Of a stretch of DNA of 40,089 nucleotides, positions 9,396-18,177 are shown in pieces (the first letter of the stretch is position 1; the number at the start of each line of letters is the position of its first letter). The translations under genes and the position numbers were made by a program. Source of the DNA: Chloroflexota bacterium (GTDB lineage: Bacteria; Chloroflexota; Anaerolineae; Ardenticatenales; Ardenticatenaceae). The stretch covers positions 1 to 40,089 of the forward strand of contig DOUV01000635.1 in NCBI GenBank assembly GCA_003520455.1, in the 5' to 3' direction. The notes under the pieces were generated by a model. That model saw only the letters and a program-made list of their open reading frames with translations. It was not told the origin of the DNA and searched no databases.

Positions 9396-10101
9396 GGTGG
9401 ATCTCCATGGATTTGCCAGTCTTGGCGCGGTAGACGTCCCAGATGAGTTCAGTCACGGCACGGGCCACGTCATCCGCTGGCCGGCTGGCGTCGACGAGTT
9501 CGAAATGCGTGACGAGCTTGCGGAGTTGGAGATACTCCTGGCGCCGCTGCTCGACTGATTCCAGCGTGCCTTCACCCTTGCGGGCGAACAGGATCTCGGC
9601 AGGAGCGTCGAGGCAAATTACCAGGTCCGGCTTGGGGTAGAGGCGGTCCAGCATCAAGCCGTGGATCCGGCTGGCGAGTGGCCGCCCCTTGCCGCCATTG
9701 GCAATATCGTGGGTGTAGTAGTCCGAGAAGAAGTGGCGGTCGAACAGGACGATATGCCCCCGGCGCTGGTAGTACCAGGCCAGGCCCTGCCGAAACCACT
9801 CCTCGCCCATCCGGTTCGCCAGCCGAAAACTCGACTTGAGCTCGAGCATCAGGCGCTTCAACGCGCCGTTCGGGCGAGGTTTGGCGCCTTGCCTGTCGGG
9901 CGGTCCACCTTCGTCCCGCGCGATCCCGAGCGCCCGCCTGACGGCATAGATCAGGCGCGTCGTCGGCAGCATGTGGTTGCTCGCGTCGAGATTGATCCCC
10001 ATGTAGACATACTTTACGGGCAGCGGAAGGGCGTGTTCAAGCCGCCGGCCGATTGTCGTCTTCCCTGCTCCGTCCGCACCGATTAAGGCTACAGTAAACA
10101 T
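9382..10101 (-). CDS. Thymidylate-kinase-like P-loop kinase (EPS-cluster type)
   Basis: I chose ATG 10101 (239 aa) because AGGAG sits 4 bases upstream and the P-loop GADGAGKTT then falls at residues 8-16; the longer frame runs into the upstream gene. Other motifs are VKYVYMG, an IVLFDRHFFSDYY segment in the position of the TMPK DR-Y/H-xxS motif, PDLVICLDAPAE and ARKGEGTLESVEQRRQEYLQL. Real thymidylate kinases are similar in length. However, the location inside an EPS locus and the paralogue at 27943-29226 argue for a different substrate, such as a sugar, polyol or nucleotide-sugar precursor. The gene starts 8 bases after the GT4 gene ends and overlaps the ATP-grasp gene by 14 bases, so the three are probably translated together. 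Confidence 0.85.
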   Translation of the reverse strand: MFTVALIGADGAGKTTIGRRLEHALPLPVKYVYMGINLDASNHMLPTTRLIYAVRRALGIARDEGGPPDRQGAKPRPNGALKRLMLELKSSFRLANRMGEEWFRQGLAWYYQRRGHIVLFDRHFFSDYYTHDIANGGKGRPLASRIHGLMLDRLYPKPDLVICLDAPAEILFARKGEGTLESVEQRRQEYLQLRKLVTHFELVDASRPADDVARAVTELIWDVYRAKTGKSMEIHHVQG

Positions 10102-10109
10102 GGCACTCC

Positions 10110-11300
10110 TCAATGTTCTGCCATGCTGGCCACGTTCGAGAGCACCCGCCCCAGCTTCGCCGCGCTCCGATTCCAGGTGAAATTCACCTCCACATAGCGC
10201 CGGCCCGCGGTGTGTGGCCAGGGATTCGTGGCCCACCGGCTCAACTCAGCTGCAATCAGTTCGGCGAACTGCTGCCGGTTGTGCGCGACTTGCACGGGTG
10301 GTTGCTGACCATCCTCAGTCCGCAGGCCATCGGCGGCCAATGGGGAGGCAACGACTGGTAGCTCCATGGCCAGCGCCTCGAGGATCTTGTTCTGGATGCC
10401 GGCCCCGAAGCGCAGCGGCGCCGCGAAGAGGGTGGCCCGCTCCAGGTAGGGCCGGATATCCTCGACGAAGCCCGTCACCGTGACGCCCGGTCGCTGACCC
10501 GCGCGGATGAGTTTCGGCGATGGATCGCGCCCGACAATGAGCAACTGTGCAGCGGGGATCGCGAGACGGACACGCGGGAGGATCTCCTCCGCCAGGTAGA
10601 GGGCGGCGTCGATGTTCGGCGGATAATCCATGACGCCAGTGAAGATGATCGTGTTGGCGTCCCGCTTCGGCGCCGAGCGCGACCAAAAATCGAGGTCGAT
10701 CCCGTTTGGAACAATTGTCGCGTGATTGCCGGATTTTCCGACGAGCGCCTCACGATCGCGCGAGGAGGCGAACAGGAGGTGGGCGGCCTTGCGCATCAGC
10801 CTCCGTTCAGTGGCTCGTACCTGGAGGTAGTCGAGGAGCAAGATCGGACGCTGAATCGAGCGTGCGTACCGCAGGTTGCCACGAATCCGAATCGAGGTGG
10901 CGTCGCACATATCCACGACGATTGGAAGACTACTGAGGCGTTCGATCGCCGCGGGCGTACGCTTACCGCTGCAGAGCAAGACGTCGAAGTGCGCCTCGCG
11001 CGTCAACCAGAGGAGTGCGCTGCTCAGCTTCTGGGTGGCCTCATCAGCACCGGCGAGCAGTCGAAGCCGGTTGACGGCTTTGCGCCGGGTTGAACGGCTC
11101 TTGTTGGTCGAAGGGAAGGTCAGGACGCGCTCGATAAAGGGTGCCATCGCCCTGGCGTGCTCTGGCACGAACCTGGCGTTGACGACGGAGAGCAAGGTGA
11201 TCGCGTGGTGTCGCGCCAGCTCCTTGATCAGGAAGTAATGGCGTAAATACCCACTCGTCAGCGGGTACGGGAAGCCATTGGTCAGGTACAGGATACGCAT
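10110..11300 (-). CDS. Glycosyltransferase, GT4-like (GT-B fold)
   Basis: The protein has 396 aa and starts at ATG 11300 with GAGGAG upstream, one base after the kinase gene ends. The N-terminal acceptor domain opens with RILYLTNGFPYPLTSGYLRHY. The donor domain carries IVPNGIDLDFW, IIFTGVMDYPPNIDA, LLIVGRDPSP and VTVTGFVEDIRPYLERATLFAAPLRFGAGIQ. The motif region NKILEALAMELPVVASP replaces the classic E-x7-E loop and keeps both acidic positions in part. This pattern is typical of retaining transferases that use nucleotide sugars on lipid-linked acceptors at the inner face of the membrane. A second GT4 gene is at 26567-27946. Sugar and linkage cannot be predicted. Confidence 0.88.
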   Translation of the reverse strand: MRILYLTNGFPYPLTSGYLRHYFLIKELARHHAITLLSVVNARFVPEHARAMAPFIERVLTFPSTNKSRSTRRKAVNRLRLLAGADEATQKLSSALLWLTREAHFDVLLCSGKRTPAAIERLSSLPIVVDMCDATSIRIRGNLRYARSIQRPILLLDYLQVRATERRLMRKAAHLLFASSRDREALVGKSGNHATIVPNGIDLDFWSRSAPKRDANTIIFTGVMDYPPNIDAALYLAEEILPRVRLAIPAAQLLIVGRDPSPKLIRAGQRPGVTVTGFVEDIRPYLERATLFAAPLRFGAGIQNKILEALAMELPVVASPLAADGLRTEDGQQPPVQVAHNRQQFAELIAAELSRWATNPWPHTAGRRYVEVNFTWNRSAAKLGRVLSNVASMAEH

Positions 11301-11301
11301 T

Positions 11302-12369
11302 CTAGTTGCTCCTCGTCTTCGTCGCCGGTTCGTCGAACCAGTGGAGTTCGCTCACCTGCCGGAGGGTATGGTGCCAGAGGGCGTAGTAACGATTGGCCCG
11401 CAGCCAGGCAGCCGTATCGGCACCAAGCGACTCTCCTGGACGCCCGGCTGCGCCAAGGCGGGTCAACAGGCTGGCGGTGTAGCGCGCCCAGCACAGGACG
11501 AATAGGGGTGTGAGGACTTGCACCGGGAGCTGGAGCCGCTCGGCGTAGGCTCTGACGTAGGGCCGCGCCCACGCCGACTGGCCGAAGAATGCCGCGTGGA
11601 ATGCCGAGACGTACTCGGCAGTGGAGCGCGGGGTGTGCAGGGCGAAGGCCACATAGCTCAGGAAGAAGAACAGGTCGTACGTCGGCAGGCCACGGGGCGT
11701 CGCGAGCTCCCAATCGACGGCTCCGGGACCGCCATGCCTGAGAAGCATGAGGTTCGGAGCGCTCAGATCACTGTGCTCGAACACCAGCGGCAGCTTCGCG
11801 CCGCGCAGCGGCGCCACCAACTCCCATGTCCGCTCGAGCATGGAGGCCTCATCGGCCGAAAGCGGGAACAGCTCTGTGAAGTGGTGGAGTGGCCGCTCGA
11901 CCAGTCGCTCGAACCAGTGGGAGTCGGCCCCTGCCGGGTCGCGCGCCGGTTGTTGGAGTTCCGCCAGCCAGCGGGCGACCGCGTCGCAGCAGCCCACGAA
12001 ATCGCGGCGCACGGTTGCTCGATCCATCGGCTGGCCCACCAATGCCGTCTCGAGCAGGATCTGCCGGCCGCGATACGTCTCAAAGGCGACCACTCTCGGG
12101 ATCGAATCGAACCCACCGGGGCGGGAAGCCTGGACAGCTCGCAAGTTGGCCGCCTCTCGTTCGACGCCTTCGCTGGCGCCGGCGAGCCGCGGCAGCTTCG
12201 CGACCAGCGCCGGATCGGACGATCCTTCCGGCAGCAGGAGGAACACCACGTGGCTGGAGGCTCGGAACCGCGGCGTCACGACAACACAGGCCATTCGGGC
12301 CGGTGCGCCGTAGCGCTCGAGGCCAAGCCGCTGCTGGTTGTCGTGAAGGAATGACAGAACCGTATTCAT
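11302..12369 (-). CDS. Aminoglycoside phosphotransferase (APH)-fold small-molecule kinase
   Basis: The protein has 355 aa; its ATG overlaps the stop of the methyltransferase-like gene as ATGA (12366-12369), a sign of translational coupling. The kinase signature is intact: catalytic loop EHSDLSAPNLML near residue 201 and the metal-binding DWELA near residue 219, followed by GLPTYDLFFFLSYVAF. The N-terminal lobe has VAKLPRLAG as a likely ATP Lys. APH-fold enzymes phosphorylate hydroxyl groups of aminoglycosides, sugars, choline or homoserine. In an EPS locus, a sugar or polyol on the pathway is more likely than drug resistance. The same methyltransferase plus APH combination is fused into one polypeptide at 20307-22229, in the same order, so the two proteins probably work together. 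Confidence 0.85.
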   Translation of the reverse strand: MNTVLSFLHDNQQRLGLERYGAPARMACVVVTPRFRASSHVVFLLLPEGSSDPALVAKLPRLAGASEGVEREAANLRAVQASRPGGFDSIPRVVAFETYRGRQILLETALVGQPMDRATVRRDFVGCCDAVARWLAELQQPARDPAGADSHWFERLVERPLHHFTELFPLSADEASMLERTWELVAPLRGAKLPLVFEHSDLSAPNLMLLRHGGPGAVDWELATPRGLPTYDLFFFLSYVAFALHTPRSTAEYVSAFHAAFFGQSAWARPYVRAYAERLQLPVQVLTPLFVLCWARYTASLLTRLGAAGRPGESLGADTAAWLRANRYYALWHHTLRQVSELHWFDEPATKTRSN

Positions 12370-13052
12370 GCGACCTTCGCCTCGCGGTTTGCACAGGAAT
12401 GGGCCACGATGCTAAAGCAGGGAATGACCAACGCGAGCACTCCACTTCGCACCAACCAGCGCCCGAGCAGTGCCTTGAGCCGCACACCGGTCCGCCGCGG
12501 CGCGAGGACCTGGAGGAGTGCCGGGTGCTTGTCGAGCGGAATGATCTTCGTGCAGGCCTCGAAGTTCGGCCAGTGCCAGTAGGCCTCAACCTCAACCAGG
12601 CCGAGTCTGTGCAACACCGTTACATAATCGCGCACGAAGTGCAGCGGCTCGGACCGGCTCAGTCGTCTCGGTCGCGAGAAGGGGCTGTACGCCTCCACGT
12701 AGAGCCAGCCACCAGATCGCAAGAGCGCGGCCGCCCGTCGCAGAGTGGCTATGGTCGGGTCGCTCACGACAACGATGTCGTATCGCCCCGGATCGACGCC
12801 GGCATCCAGGCGGGCGCCCCGTTCAATAAGTGTGAGCGACGTGCTGAACAGCGTCAGTGACTCCACGAGAGTTCCCCGTGCTGAACCGATGTACGCGACC
12901 CGCCCAAGATCAGGGTCCGGAAGCAGAAAGCGCCAATCGACCCGTCGCGAGGCCTGGAGCAGGGCATCGGAGTCCACCTCCGCTCCGGTTTTGGCGGTTT
13001 CTGCTTGCTCGGGGGCAAGGATTGTGTGAGGAAGGGCGCCGTCTGTGACCAT
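12366..13052 (-). CDS. SAM-methyltransferase-like protein paired with the APH kinase
   Basis: The protein has 228 aa and starts at ATG 13052 with no strong ribosome binding site. It has a Rossmann-like methyltransferase pattern: VDWRFLLPDPDLG, a motif-I-like VAYIGSARG, an acidic strand end LTLIERGA, then YDIVVVSDP and LLRSGGWLYVEAYSPF (the usual post-motif region after which methyltransferases carry GG-x-L). The [DA]NW/DW-x-FLLP start is shared with the N-terminal half of the protein at 20307-22229. Substrate and even methyl transfer are unproven; a Rossmann-type binding protein is possible. It is coupled to the following kinase gene by a 4-base overlap. The 103 bases upstream, after the small Tat-type gene, show no clear promoter. 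Confidence 0.7.
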   Translation of the reverse strand: MVTDGALPHTILAPEQAETAKTGAEVDSDALLQASRRVDWRFLLPDPDLGRVAYIGSARGTLVESLTLFSTSLTLIERGARLDAGVDPGRYDIVVVSDPTIATLRRAAALLRSGGWLYVEAYSPFSRPRRLSRSEPLHFVRDYVTVLHRLGLVEVEAYWHWPNFEACTKIIPLDKHPALLQVLAPRRTGVRLKALLGRWLVRSGVLALVIPCFSIVAHSCANREAKVA

Positions 13053-13155
13053 CGTGCTACCGTCTGCTCAATCCGACTGGTTCTGGTGACTAAAGGCTGA
13101 TGAAAAGGCTTCGATCGGTGCTCCTCCATAGCCACTTCGCATCTGCTATGCTGTG

Positions 13156-13575
13156 TTACCCGAGGGCAACCAGGGCGCACAGCCGAGCCTCGGTGACTGA
13201 AAGGATCCACCCCTGCAGCTTCACAATCTGGCCCTCCTCAAAATCCTGCCGCATCCGAAGTTGCAAGAGTTCGCGAAGTGTATTCGTAGTCGCGTTGCGA
13301 GACTCGCTGTTATTATGGACAGGGCCCAAAGAGAGTAGATTGACGAGCGTCTGCGCGTCCGCCTCTTGCGGGACATTCTGCAGGTACGTGCGTCCCACGA
13401 TCCGTGCACTTTCTTTGTACTTGAGAAGCCCGGCAACACTCGCACTCAGAGAATCGAGCTGTGGTCGCGCAGCCGGTGCGCTCCACTGGACTGACGGGCG
13501 GAGGCGTGTCGCAAGCCCGAGCCAAAGAGCGATCGTCAAAAGTTCTCGCCGGCGAATTCCTGCCTCGGCGCTCAT
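13156..13575 (-). CDS. Small Tat-type partner protein of the GMC oxidoreductase
   Basis: I chose ATG 13575 (139 aa). It overlaps the GMC stop as ATGA (13572-13575), GGGGAG lies just before it, and the protein then begins MSAEAGIRRRELLTIALWLGLA, a twin-arginine-like signal. The rest is helical, with LQLRMRQDFEEGQ followed by IVKLQGWILSVTEARLCAL. That last segment is a pattern I associate with small proteins encoded beside membrane-linked GMC dehydrogenases, analogous to gluconate 2-dehydrogenase subunit 3. The likely role is assembly, export or electron hand-off for the flavoprotein. The longer in-frame extension up to 13710 lies wholly inside the GMC gene and is rejected. Confidence 0.75.
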   Translation of the reverse strand: MSAEAGIRRRELLTIALWLGLATRLRPSVQWSAPAARPQLDSLSASVAGLLKYKESARIVGRTYLQNVPQEADAQTLVNLLSLGPVHNNSESRNATTNTLRELLQLRMRQDFEEGQIVKLQGWILSVTEARLCALVALG

Positions 13576-15281
13576 TTCATTCTCCCCTTGATGTGATCCG
13601 CGAGCCGTAGGGCAAGCGCGGTAAGCGTAAGCGTCGGCGTTCCCGACCCTGGGGTGGGGAACACGGAGCTTCCGGCGACAAACAGGTTGGAAATGCCGTG
13701 CATCTGGCAATTTCCATCGACGACACCTTGCCGCGGGTCATCACTCATCCGGGTGGTTCCCATGTGATGCCATCCTCCGCGTATATCCGCAGGCCATGTT
13801 GTGTCGTCATCATCAATCTTGATTTGCAAGCGGCCGAATCCGGCACGTCCCGCTTCGGCGCCAAGGATTTCCAGTGTCCGGATGACGCTACGCTTATCGA
13901 GGGGGCTTAAGCGCCAATCCAACCGAACGCGATTCTGGCCGAGCCGATCTCGCTCCGTTGAAAGGGTCACACGGCTCTCAGGGTTCGGGACAGGTTCGAT
14001 TCTGGTGAGCAGTCGAATCCCTTGGATTGGAATGTTGTTGAAGATCTTTCCGTAGGCGAACAGGGCGATATCGCCAAGGTACTCGGAAACGAGCGGTTCC
14101 AACCCGCTCAACCCGGATTCGGTAATCTGGGCAATAACCATCGGATCTGGTGTCAAAGTGGGGGCACCTGGAATGATAAGTTTTTGCCAGCTCATCATAT
14201 CGCGAACGACATTTGCTGCGTGTTTATCGAAGTTATTGATGCTCTTCCTTCCACGGAATGCTTTTACGAGATAACGAAGTGAGGCAACGTCCTTTGATCC
14301 AGCCGCTTTGACGTATGTTTCCTCGTAAACCGGTCGGAGTTTAATCTGGACGTCGACCAGTTCCTCCCGGCGGCGAGTTTCCTCGGAGAGGCTGAGGTAT
14401 CCTGTAATCTTTGAGTTCCCGACCAGATGTGGTTCATAAAAATCGGTTCTGGTGTGAGGGTTGGATGGGAGAATGATACCTGCCTCAAAGCGCGGATGTT
14501 CTAAGAAAAACCTTCCAACGAGGCCATTCTGATTCCCAAGCCCGTTCGGTTGCCTCTTGTTCGAGAGGAGAAGCAGACGTGGATTCTCGATACCGCCGAC
14601 AGCCAAAACAAATATTTTCGCCGTTATGGAAAACTGATTACCCGCAAGGCAGGCAACACGAACGCCCGAGACGGTTTGTGCCGTATCGTCAGTCTCGATC
14701 TCAGTGACATTGGCATTCAGATAGGTGATGATATTTTGCGCCTGGAGAATCTCGTCGCGAAAATTCTTGCCGAAGCTTCGTAAGTGCGTGGGCACAATTT
14801 GCGCAAGTCTGCTGACGATTTGATCGCCGAGGGATGGGAGAGCAGGGGACTTGTCACGTTCCTGCCAGTAGCTGGTATCCCACTCCGCCGAGCTAAGCTG
14901 ACAGATGGTGCGGGCGCGGTCATAATAGGGCTCGAGGTCCGACCTGCGGATTGGCCAGCCGCTATACGGAATCCAGTCGCGTTTTTCGAAGTCGAAGTCG
15001 TCAAATGGCCGACACGTCCCCCCCCAATGATTGGTGGTGCCTCCGAAATAACGCAAGCGCGAGGCCTGCAGCGGATAGTAGGGGAGCCCGACATTTTCGC
15101 CCTCATAGAGCGACTGCGTCTCCTGATTGTATTCGAAGTCACCGCTCTCGAGCATGCTGACGCGGAATGGACGATCAATGAACTCCCGCGCCAGGGTGAT
15201 TCCCGCTGCCCCGGCGCCGATAATGCAAACATCAGTTTCAAGAACCTGGTTATCCGGTATGGTGCGCGCATCGATGAACAA
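13572..15281 (-). CDS. GMC-family FAD oxidoreductase, TTG start
   Basis: The protein has 569 aa. A TTG at 15281 is supported as the start by a strong Shine-Dalgarno AAAGGAGG at 15290-15297, eight bases upstream, and MFIDART then leads straight into the FAD-binding VCIIGAGAAGITL (Gly22-x-Gly24). Other GMC signatures are RLRYFGGTTNHWGG, AVGGIENPRLLL, GWHHMGTTRMSDDP and the C-terminal SVFPTPGSGTPTLTLTALALRLADH. The usual C-terminal N-P-T is T-P-T here, so the His/Asn catalytic pair seems to be His/Thr. These enzymes oxidise alcohol groups of sugars, polyols or sterols. With its small Tat-type partner it may oxidise a sugar of the polymer. Its DNA is more AT-rich than the kinase and transferase genes on either side, which hints at separate acquisition. 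Confidence 0.88.
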   Translation of the reverse strand: MFIDARTIPDNQVLETDVCIIGAGAAGITLAREFIDRPFRVSMLESGDFEYNQETQSLYEGENVGLPYYPLQASRLRYFGGTTNHWGGTCRPFDDFDFEKRDWIPYSGWPIRRSDLEPYYDRARTICQLSSAEWDTSYWQERDKSPALPSLGDQIVSRLAQIVPTHLRSFGKNFRDEILQAQNIITYLNANVTEIETDDTAQTVSGVRVACLAGNQFSITAKIFVLAVGGIENPRLLLLSNKRQPNGLGNQNGLVGRFFLEHPRFEAGIILPSNPHTRTDFYEPHLVGNSKITGYLSLSEETRRREELVDVQIKLRPVYEETYVKAAGSKDVASLRYLVKAFRGRKSINNFDKHAANVVRDMMSWQKLIIPGAPTLTPDPMVIAQITESGLSGLEPLVSEYLGDIALFAYGKIFNNIPIQGIRLLTRIEPVPNPESRVTLSTERDRLGQNRVRLDWRLSPLDKRSVIRTLEILGAEAGRAGFGRLQIKIDDDDTTWPADIRGGWHHMGTTRMSDDPRQGVVDGNCQMHGISNLFVAGSSVFPTPGSGTPTLTLTALALRLADHIKGRMK

Positions 15282-15305
15282 ATCGAGAACCTCCTTTCGC
15301 TTTTC

Positions 15306-16445
15306 CTACAAAAGTGGGCCGATTGCGTCGAACAGGCTCGCGATCGGCACGGGGTACGGGTGGTAGACAGCGTAGGTATCCTTGTCTGCGAGCACCCGCG
15401 TGAGCATCGCGTGTTGGAGTTCCTCGGCCCGCTCAATAAGCTGGTTGTGAGCCTCAGGAAAAGCGAATCGAAACTTCAGGTAGTAGGCCGTAAAGTCCAG
15501 CCGCTCGTGTTGCAGCGAGAAGACCATCCGTCGAGCGATCTCTTGCGGGTCTATCGGCTGGACGATCACCTCAGGCAACTCGTGGCTGACGACGAAGAAT
15601 AGCCGGTCGAATGTGCCGGCGAGCAAACCGAAGCCGTTGCCAAACAGTCGCTGCGGGTGCACATCTACGTAGAGTTGTCGCTTCAGGAGCGGCATCACCC
15701 GGTTCAACGCCCTGACCGGCGCGCTGCGAGCGCCATGCGGTGGGCCGACGAGCTCGAGCGACTGAAATAGTTTGAGCGCCCGCAAGCGCACCAGTTCGTT
15801 TCGTCCGACCAACGTGCGATACTGCGGCAGGCTGTCCAAATGCCAATTCCACAGCCGGATCGGCTCCGGGATACCGTAGATGTGCTGCCCATTGCTGCTG
15901 ATGTAGACCCACTCATCGCCGATGTATTCCGCGCCACGGGCCATGAAGGCCAGCAATGTCTCGGTCTTGCCACCCTTCGACCATCCGGTCGTGACGACTC
16001 CCGTCCCGTTATAGGTGAAGGCCGAGGCGTGCAGCGGAAGTGCACCCCGACTCAACACTGTGAGGTTCAGAATCGGGATGAGTAGCGGCACAGCCGGCAG
16101 CCCTCGCTCGCAGACGATCTCGCACTGCCTCCTGCCGATCTGTTCGAAGTCGATCTGGACTGTCACGCGAGACTTGTGTTTGCTGCGGAGCACAAGGAAG
16201 GCGTCGTCGGTGAAGCCAGCCTCGTCCACGCCGAGGTAACGGACCCGTGACGGGGTCGGCAGCCGGTCAACGAACCGGATGAGGATATCGGGCTCGCGTG
16301 TGAGGGAGGCCTGGATCGGGCCCAGCTGCCGCGTGACGGCGGCGACATCGTCCGGCGAGGCATCGAGCAACCGGATGCAGGCGAGGCCATGCAAGTCGTA
16401 ATCCGTCGTTTGGGGCGTGTAGCTATTGCGTTGAGATGGATACAT
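15306..16445 (-). CDS. HPr-kinase-like P-loop protein of EPS-cluster type
   Basis: The protein has 379 aa and starts at ATG 16445, 11 bases after the phytase stop; GAGG upstream is a weak ribosome binding site. An N-terminal part without close match is followed by LPLHASAFTYNGTGVVTTGWSKGGKTE (P-loop near residue 157) and then YIGDEWVYIS and IYGIPEPIRLW, the HprK-like core. Authentic HprK phosphorylates the HPr protein of sugar transport. Proteins of this subtype occur in EPS and peptide-modification loci and probably phosphorylate a small molecule or carrier instead; serine kinase or inositol/sugar kinase activities are options. No HPr gene is in the window. It lies at the centre of the two mirrored kinase/phytase sets. 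Confidence 0.75.
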   Translation of the reverse strand: MYPSQRNSYTPQTTDYDLHGLACIRLLDASPDDVAAVTRQLGPIQASLTREPDILIRFVDRLPTPSRVRYLGVDEAGFTDDAFLVLRSKHKSRVTVQIDFEQIGRRQCEIVCERGLPAVPLLIPILNLTVLSRGALPLHASAFTYNGTGVVTTGWSKGGKTETLLAFMARGAEYIGDEWVYISSNGQHIYGIPEPIRLWNWHLDSLPQYRTLVGRNELVRLRALKLFQSLELVGPPHGARSAPVRALNRVMPLLKRQLYVDVHPQRLFGNGFGLLAGTFDRLFFVVSHELPEVIVQPIDPQEIARRMVFSLQHERLDFTAYYLKFRFAFPEAHNQLIERAEELQHAMLTRVLADKDTYAVYHPYPVPIASLFDAIGPLL

Positions 16446-16456
16446 TCAAGCCTCAG

Positions 16457-17611
16457 TCAAGGCGTTCGCTTGTTCACGTCTGGTCGTTTCGGGCGTTGTA
16501 TTGCTGTGGCGATCGTGCGCCAGGAGACGAGCTTGTAGTTCTGATTCCCGCCATCATTGATGTGGTCCTGGACGACAAAAACTCCGTCGGGGAAGGTGGG
16601 GTCCAAGTTGAAACTGGCCGCGTCAATCCCATCCGTGTGCGAGACTCCGTCAATCCCGTTGCCCGCCACAATCGTAAAAGTCGTAACATACTCGTTGTTG
16701 TTCTCGCGTTGGTAGAGCACAAATTCATTGCTGCCCTGGCTAGACGCGATCAGGTAGCCAGTGCCGTTGCGGGCAGTGTACAGGGTCAGGCCTTCAACCT
16801 CCGCCGTGAGGTGTCCTCTGGGGCCCGTCATATCCACCAGGGTCCGGGCTGCTCCGCTCTCCGGCTCGGCTCCGTACTTCCAGATCCCCTGCTGCTGTTC
16901 CCCAATATAGAGGTACCCGAGGTCGTCGTCTGCCACGCAGCCTTCGGTGGTGCTTCCCACGTCGAAGGTGCGGACCTTCTTGCCATCAACCTTGCCCGCG
17001 CCGTTGTCAAACAGTTCCCACTGCTCCACCACACCCGACTTGGAATTGACGAAGTAGTAGAACTTGCCGGTCACCAGGCTGTGATACATGCAGGAACCGT
17101 AGGTGGCGACCGTATGAATCGTACGGGCGGCTGCGTTCTCCAGTTTACGAGTGATGGGATTCACGCGGAAGATGGCAATGCTGTTCTCGATCCGGTTGCC
17201 CGCAGTGACAAGCGCTACCGACCAGCCGCCAAGCGGGAAGTTGTGACGAATATCCACGTTGTTCAGTTCACCGGCAGGCAGGTACTGGATCTGCCTGCCG
17301 GTGAGGTCGTAAACCGCCAGGCCACCTTTTTTGTTCGTGCCAATGATCGTGCTCTTGGAAAAGGCCGCGGGATGAATCCAGATGGCAGGATCATCGGCCG
17401 CATCGCCACTTGATGGAACGGGGGCCGTCTCCGCTATCGGGGCGACCTGGATGTTGGATTGACTGGGCTGACTGGCCGACGGTTGGGCGCGGTGGTGTAC
17501 AATCAGGGGGAGTGTCCGCCCGGCAATCTGTAAAGTTTCAAGCGCCGCAGACAGCATCACCACCACTAGCGCGACCAGGACGCTGGTAGTCATTAATATT
17601 GGTCTTTTCAC
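16457..17611 (-). CDS. Secreted stand-alone beta-propeller phytase
   Basis: GTG at 17611 is preferred because AGGAG lies 6 bases upstream; an ATG six codons later is possible. The 384-aa protein has an N-terminal hydrophobic segment ([17 protein letters not shown]), so it is exported or membrane-anchored. The whole remainder is a six-bladed phytase propeller: [105 protein letters not shown] and [17 protein letters not shown]. The Asp-rich calcium and phosphate sites are kept. It lacks the N-terminal domain and the YLPMI tail of its paralogue at 2676-5027. Embedded in an EPS locus, it may remove phosphate from the polymer or from environmental phytate. Confidence 0.9.
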   Translation of the reverse strand: MKRPILMTTSVLVALVVVMLSAALETLQIAGRTLPLIVHHRAQPSASQPSQSNIQVAPIAETAPVPSSGDAADDPAIWIHPAAFSKSTIIGTNKKGGLAVYDLTGRQIQYLPAGELNNVDIRHNFPLGGWSVALVTAGNRIENSIAIFRVNPITRKLENAAARTIHTVATYGSCMYHSLVTGKFYYFVNSKSGVVEQWELFDNGAGKVDGKKVRTFDVGSTTEGCVADDDLGYLYIGEQQQGIWKYGAEPESGAARTLVDMTGPRGHLTAEVEGLTLYTARNGTGYLIASSQGSNEFVLYQRENNNEYVTTFTIVAGNGIDGVSHTDGIDAASFNLDPTFPDGVFVVQDHINDGGNQNYKLVSWRTIATAIQRPKRPDVNKRTP

Positions 17612-17706
17612 AAACTACTCCTGCAAGCACCTCCCGGGATGAAAGAATGGTGGCCGTGTCGGAGGAACGCTTGCGAGCGTGCTTCCACTACGTGCGGGTG
17701 TTGAGC

Positions 17707-18177
17707 CTACTCGAAGAACTCAATATTGCCGCCACCCAAATCACCACAATTGGTGTAGCCGTCGAAGACGCCGCCGGTGAGCGTGATGCAGAGCCAGTCA
17801 CCTTCGGAGGCGCCGGGTTCACCCTTATCGACGACCTGCACCTCGAATCGACCGCCCTCACCGCGAGGTCGAGGAGTGTACTCGCCGAAGAACCACCCTT
17901 GTCCCGACTTGTTGTCGCACGTATCGAGGGGCACGGAAGCTGCCCTGGCCTGAAAGTTGACGCCCGCGGCGTGATCGTTGTATTGGAACTGGCCAGAGGC
18001 CTCTGCCTGGCCGAGATCCTCACCCCGGCATACTAACTGGAAGCCAAACGTCGCTCTGCCATCACCTGAGGCCGACTCCATCCAGCCGCCTCCTCTCGCC
18101 GTCCGGCAGCTCACCAGGAGCAGTGCGAGGACGGCTCCTAACCCCACAGAAAGAATCCTAGAAGGTCTTCTTGACAT
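17707..18177 (-). CDS. Small post-COAP-1-like lipoprotein
   Basis: I chose ATG 18177 (156 aa) over the GTG three codons earlier, because GAGGGAG is well spaced only for the ATG. The protein begins with basic residues, a hydrophobic run and the lipobox LLVSC, so it should be a lipoprotein anchored on the outer face of the membrane. The mature part has GGGWMESASGDGRATFGF, SGQFQYNDHAAGVNF, FEVQVVDKGEPG and a final DLGGGNIEFFE, the pattern of post-COAP-1 beta domains. Its function is unknown; carbohydrate or surface binding is plausible. Its start overlaps the end of the phosphodiesterase gene by 20 bases, and it precedes the secreted phytase gene by 95 bases. Confidence 0.8.
   Translation of the reverse strand: MSRRPSRILSVGLGAVLALLLVSCRTARGGGWMESASGDGRATFGFQLVCRGEDLGQAEASGQFQYNDHAAGVNFQARAASVPLDTCDNKSGQGWFFGEYTPRPRGEGGRFEVQVVDKGEPGASEGDWLCITLTGGVFDGYTNCGDLGGGNIEFFE

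Noticed and set aside
13576..13710. Longer start for the small Tat-type protein
   Set aside because: The extension lies inside the GMC gene, and the ATGA overlap start gives a clean twin-arginine signal.
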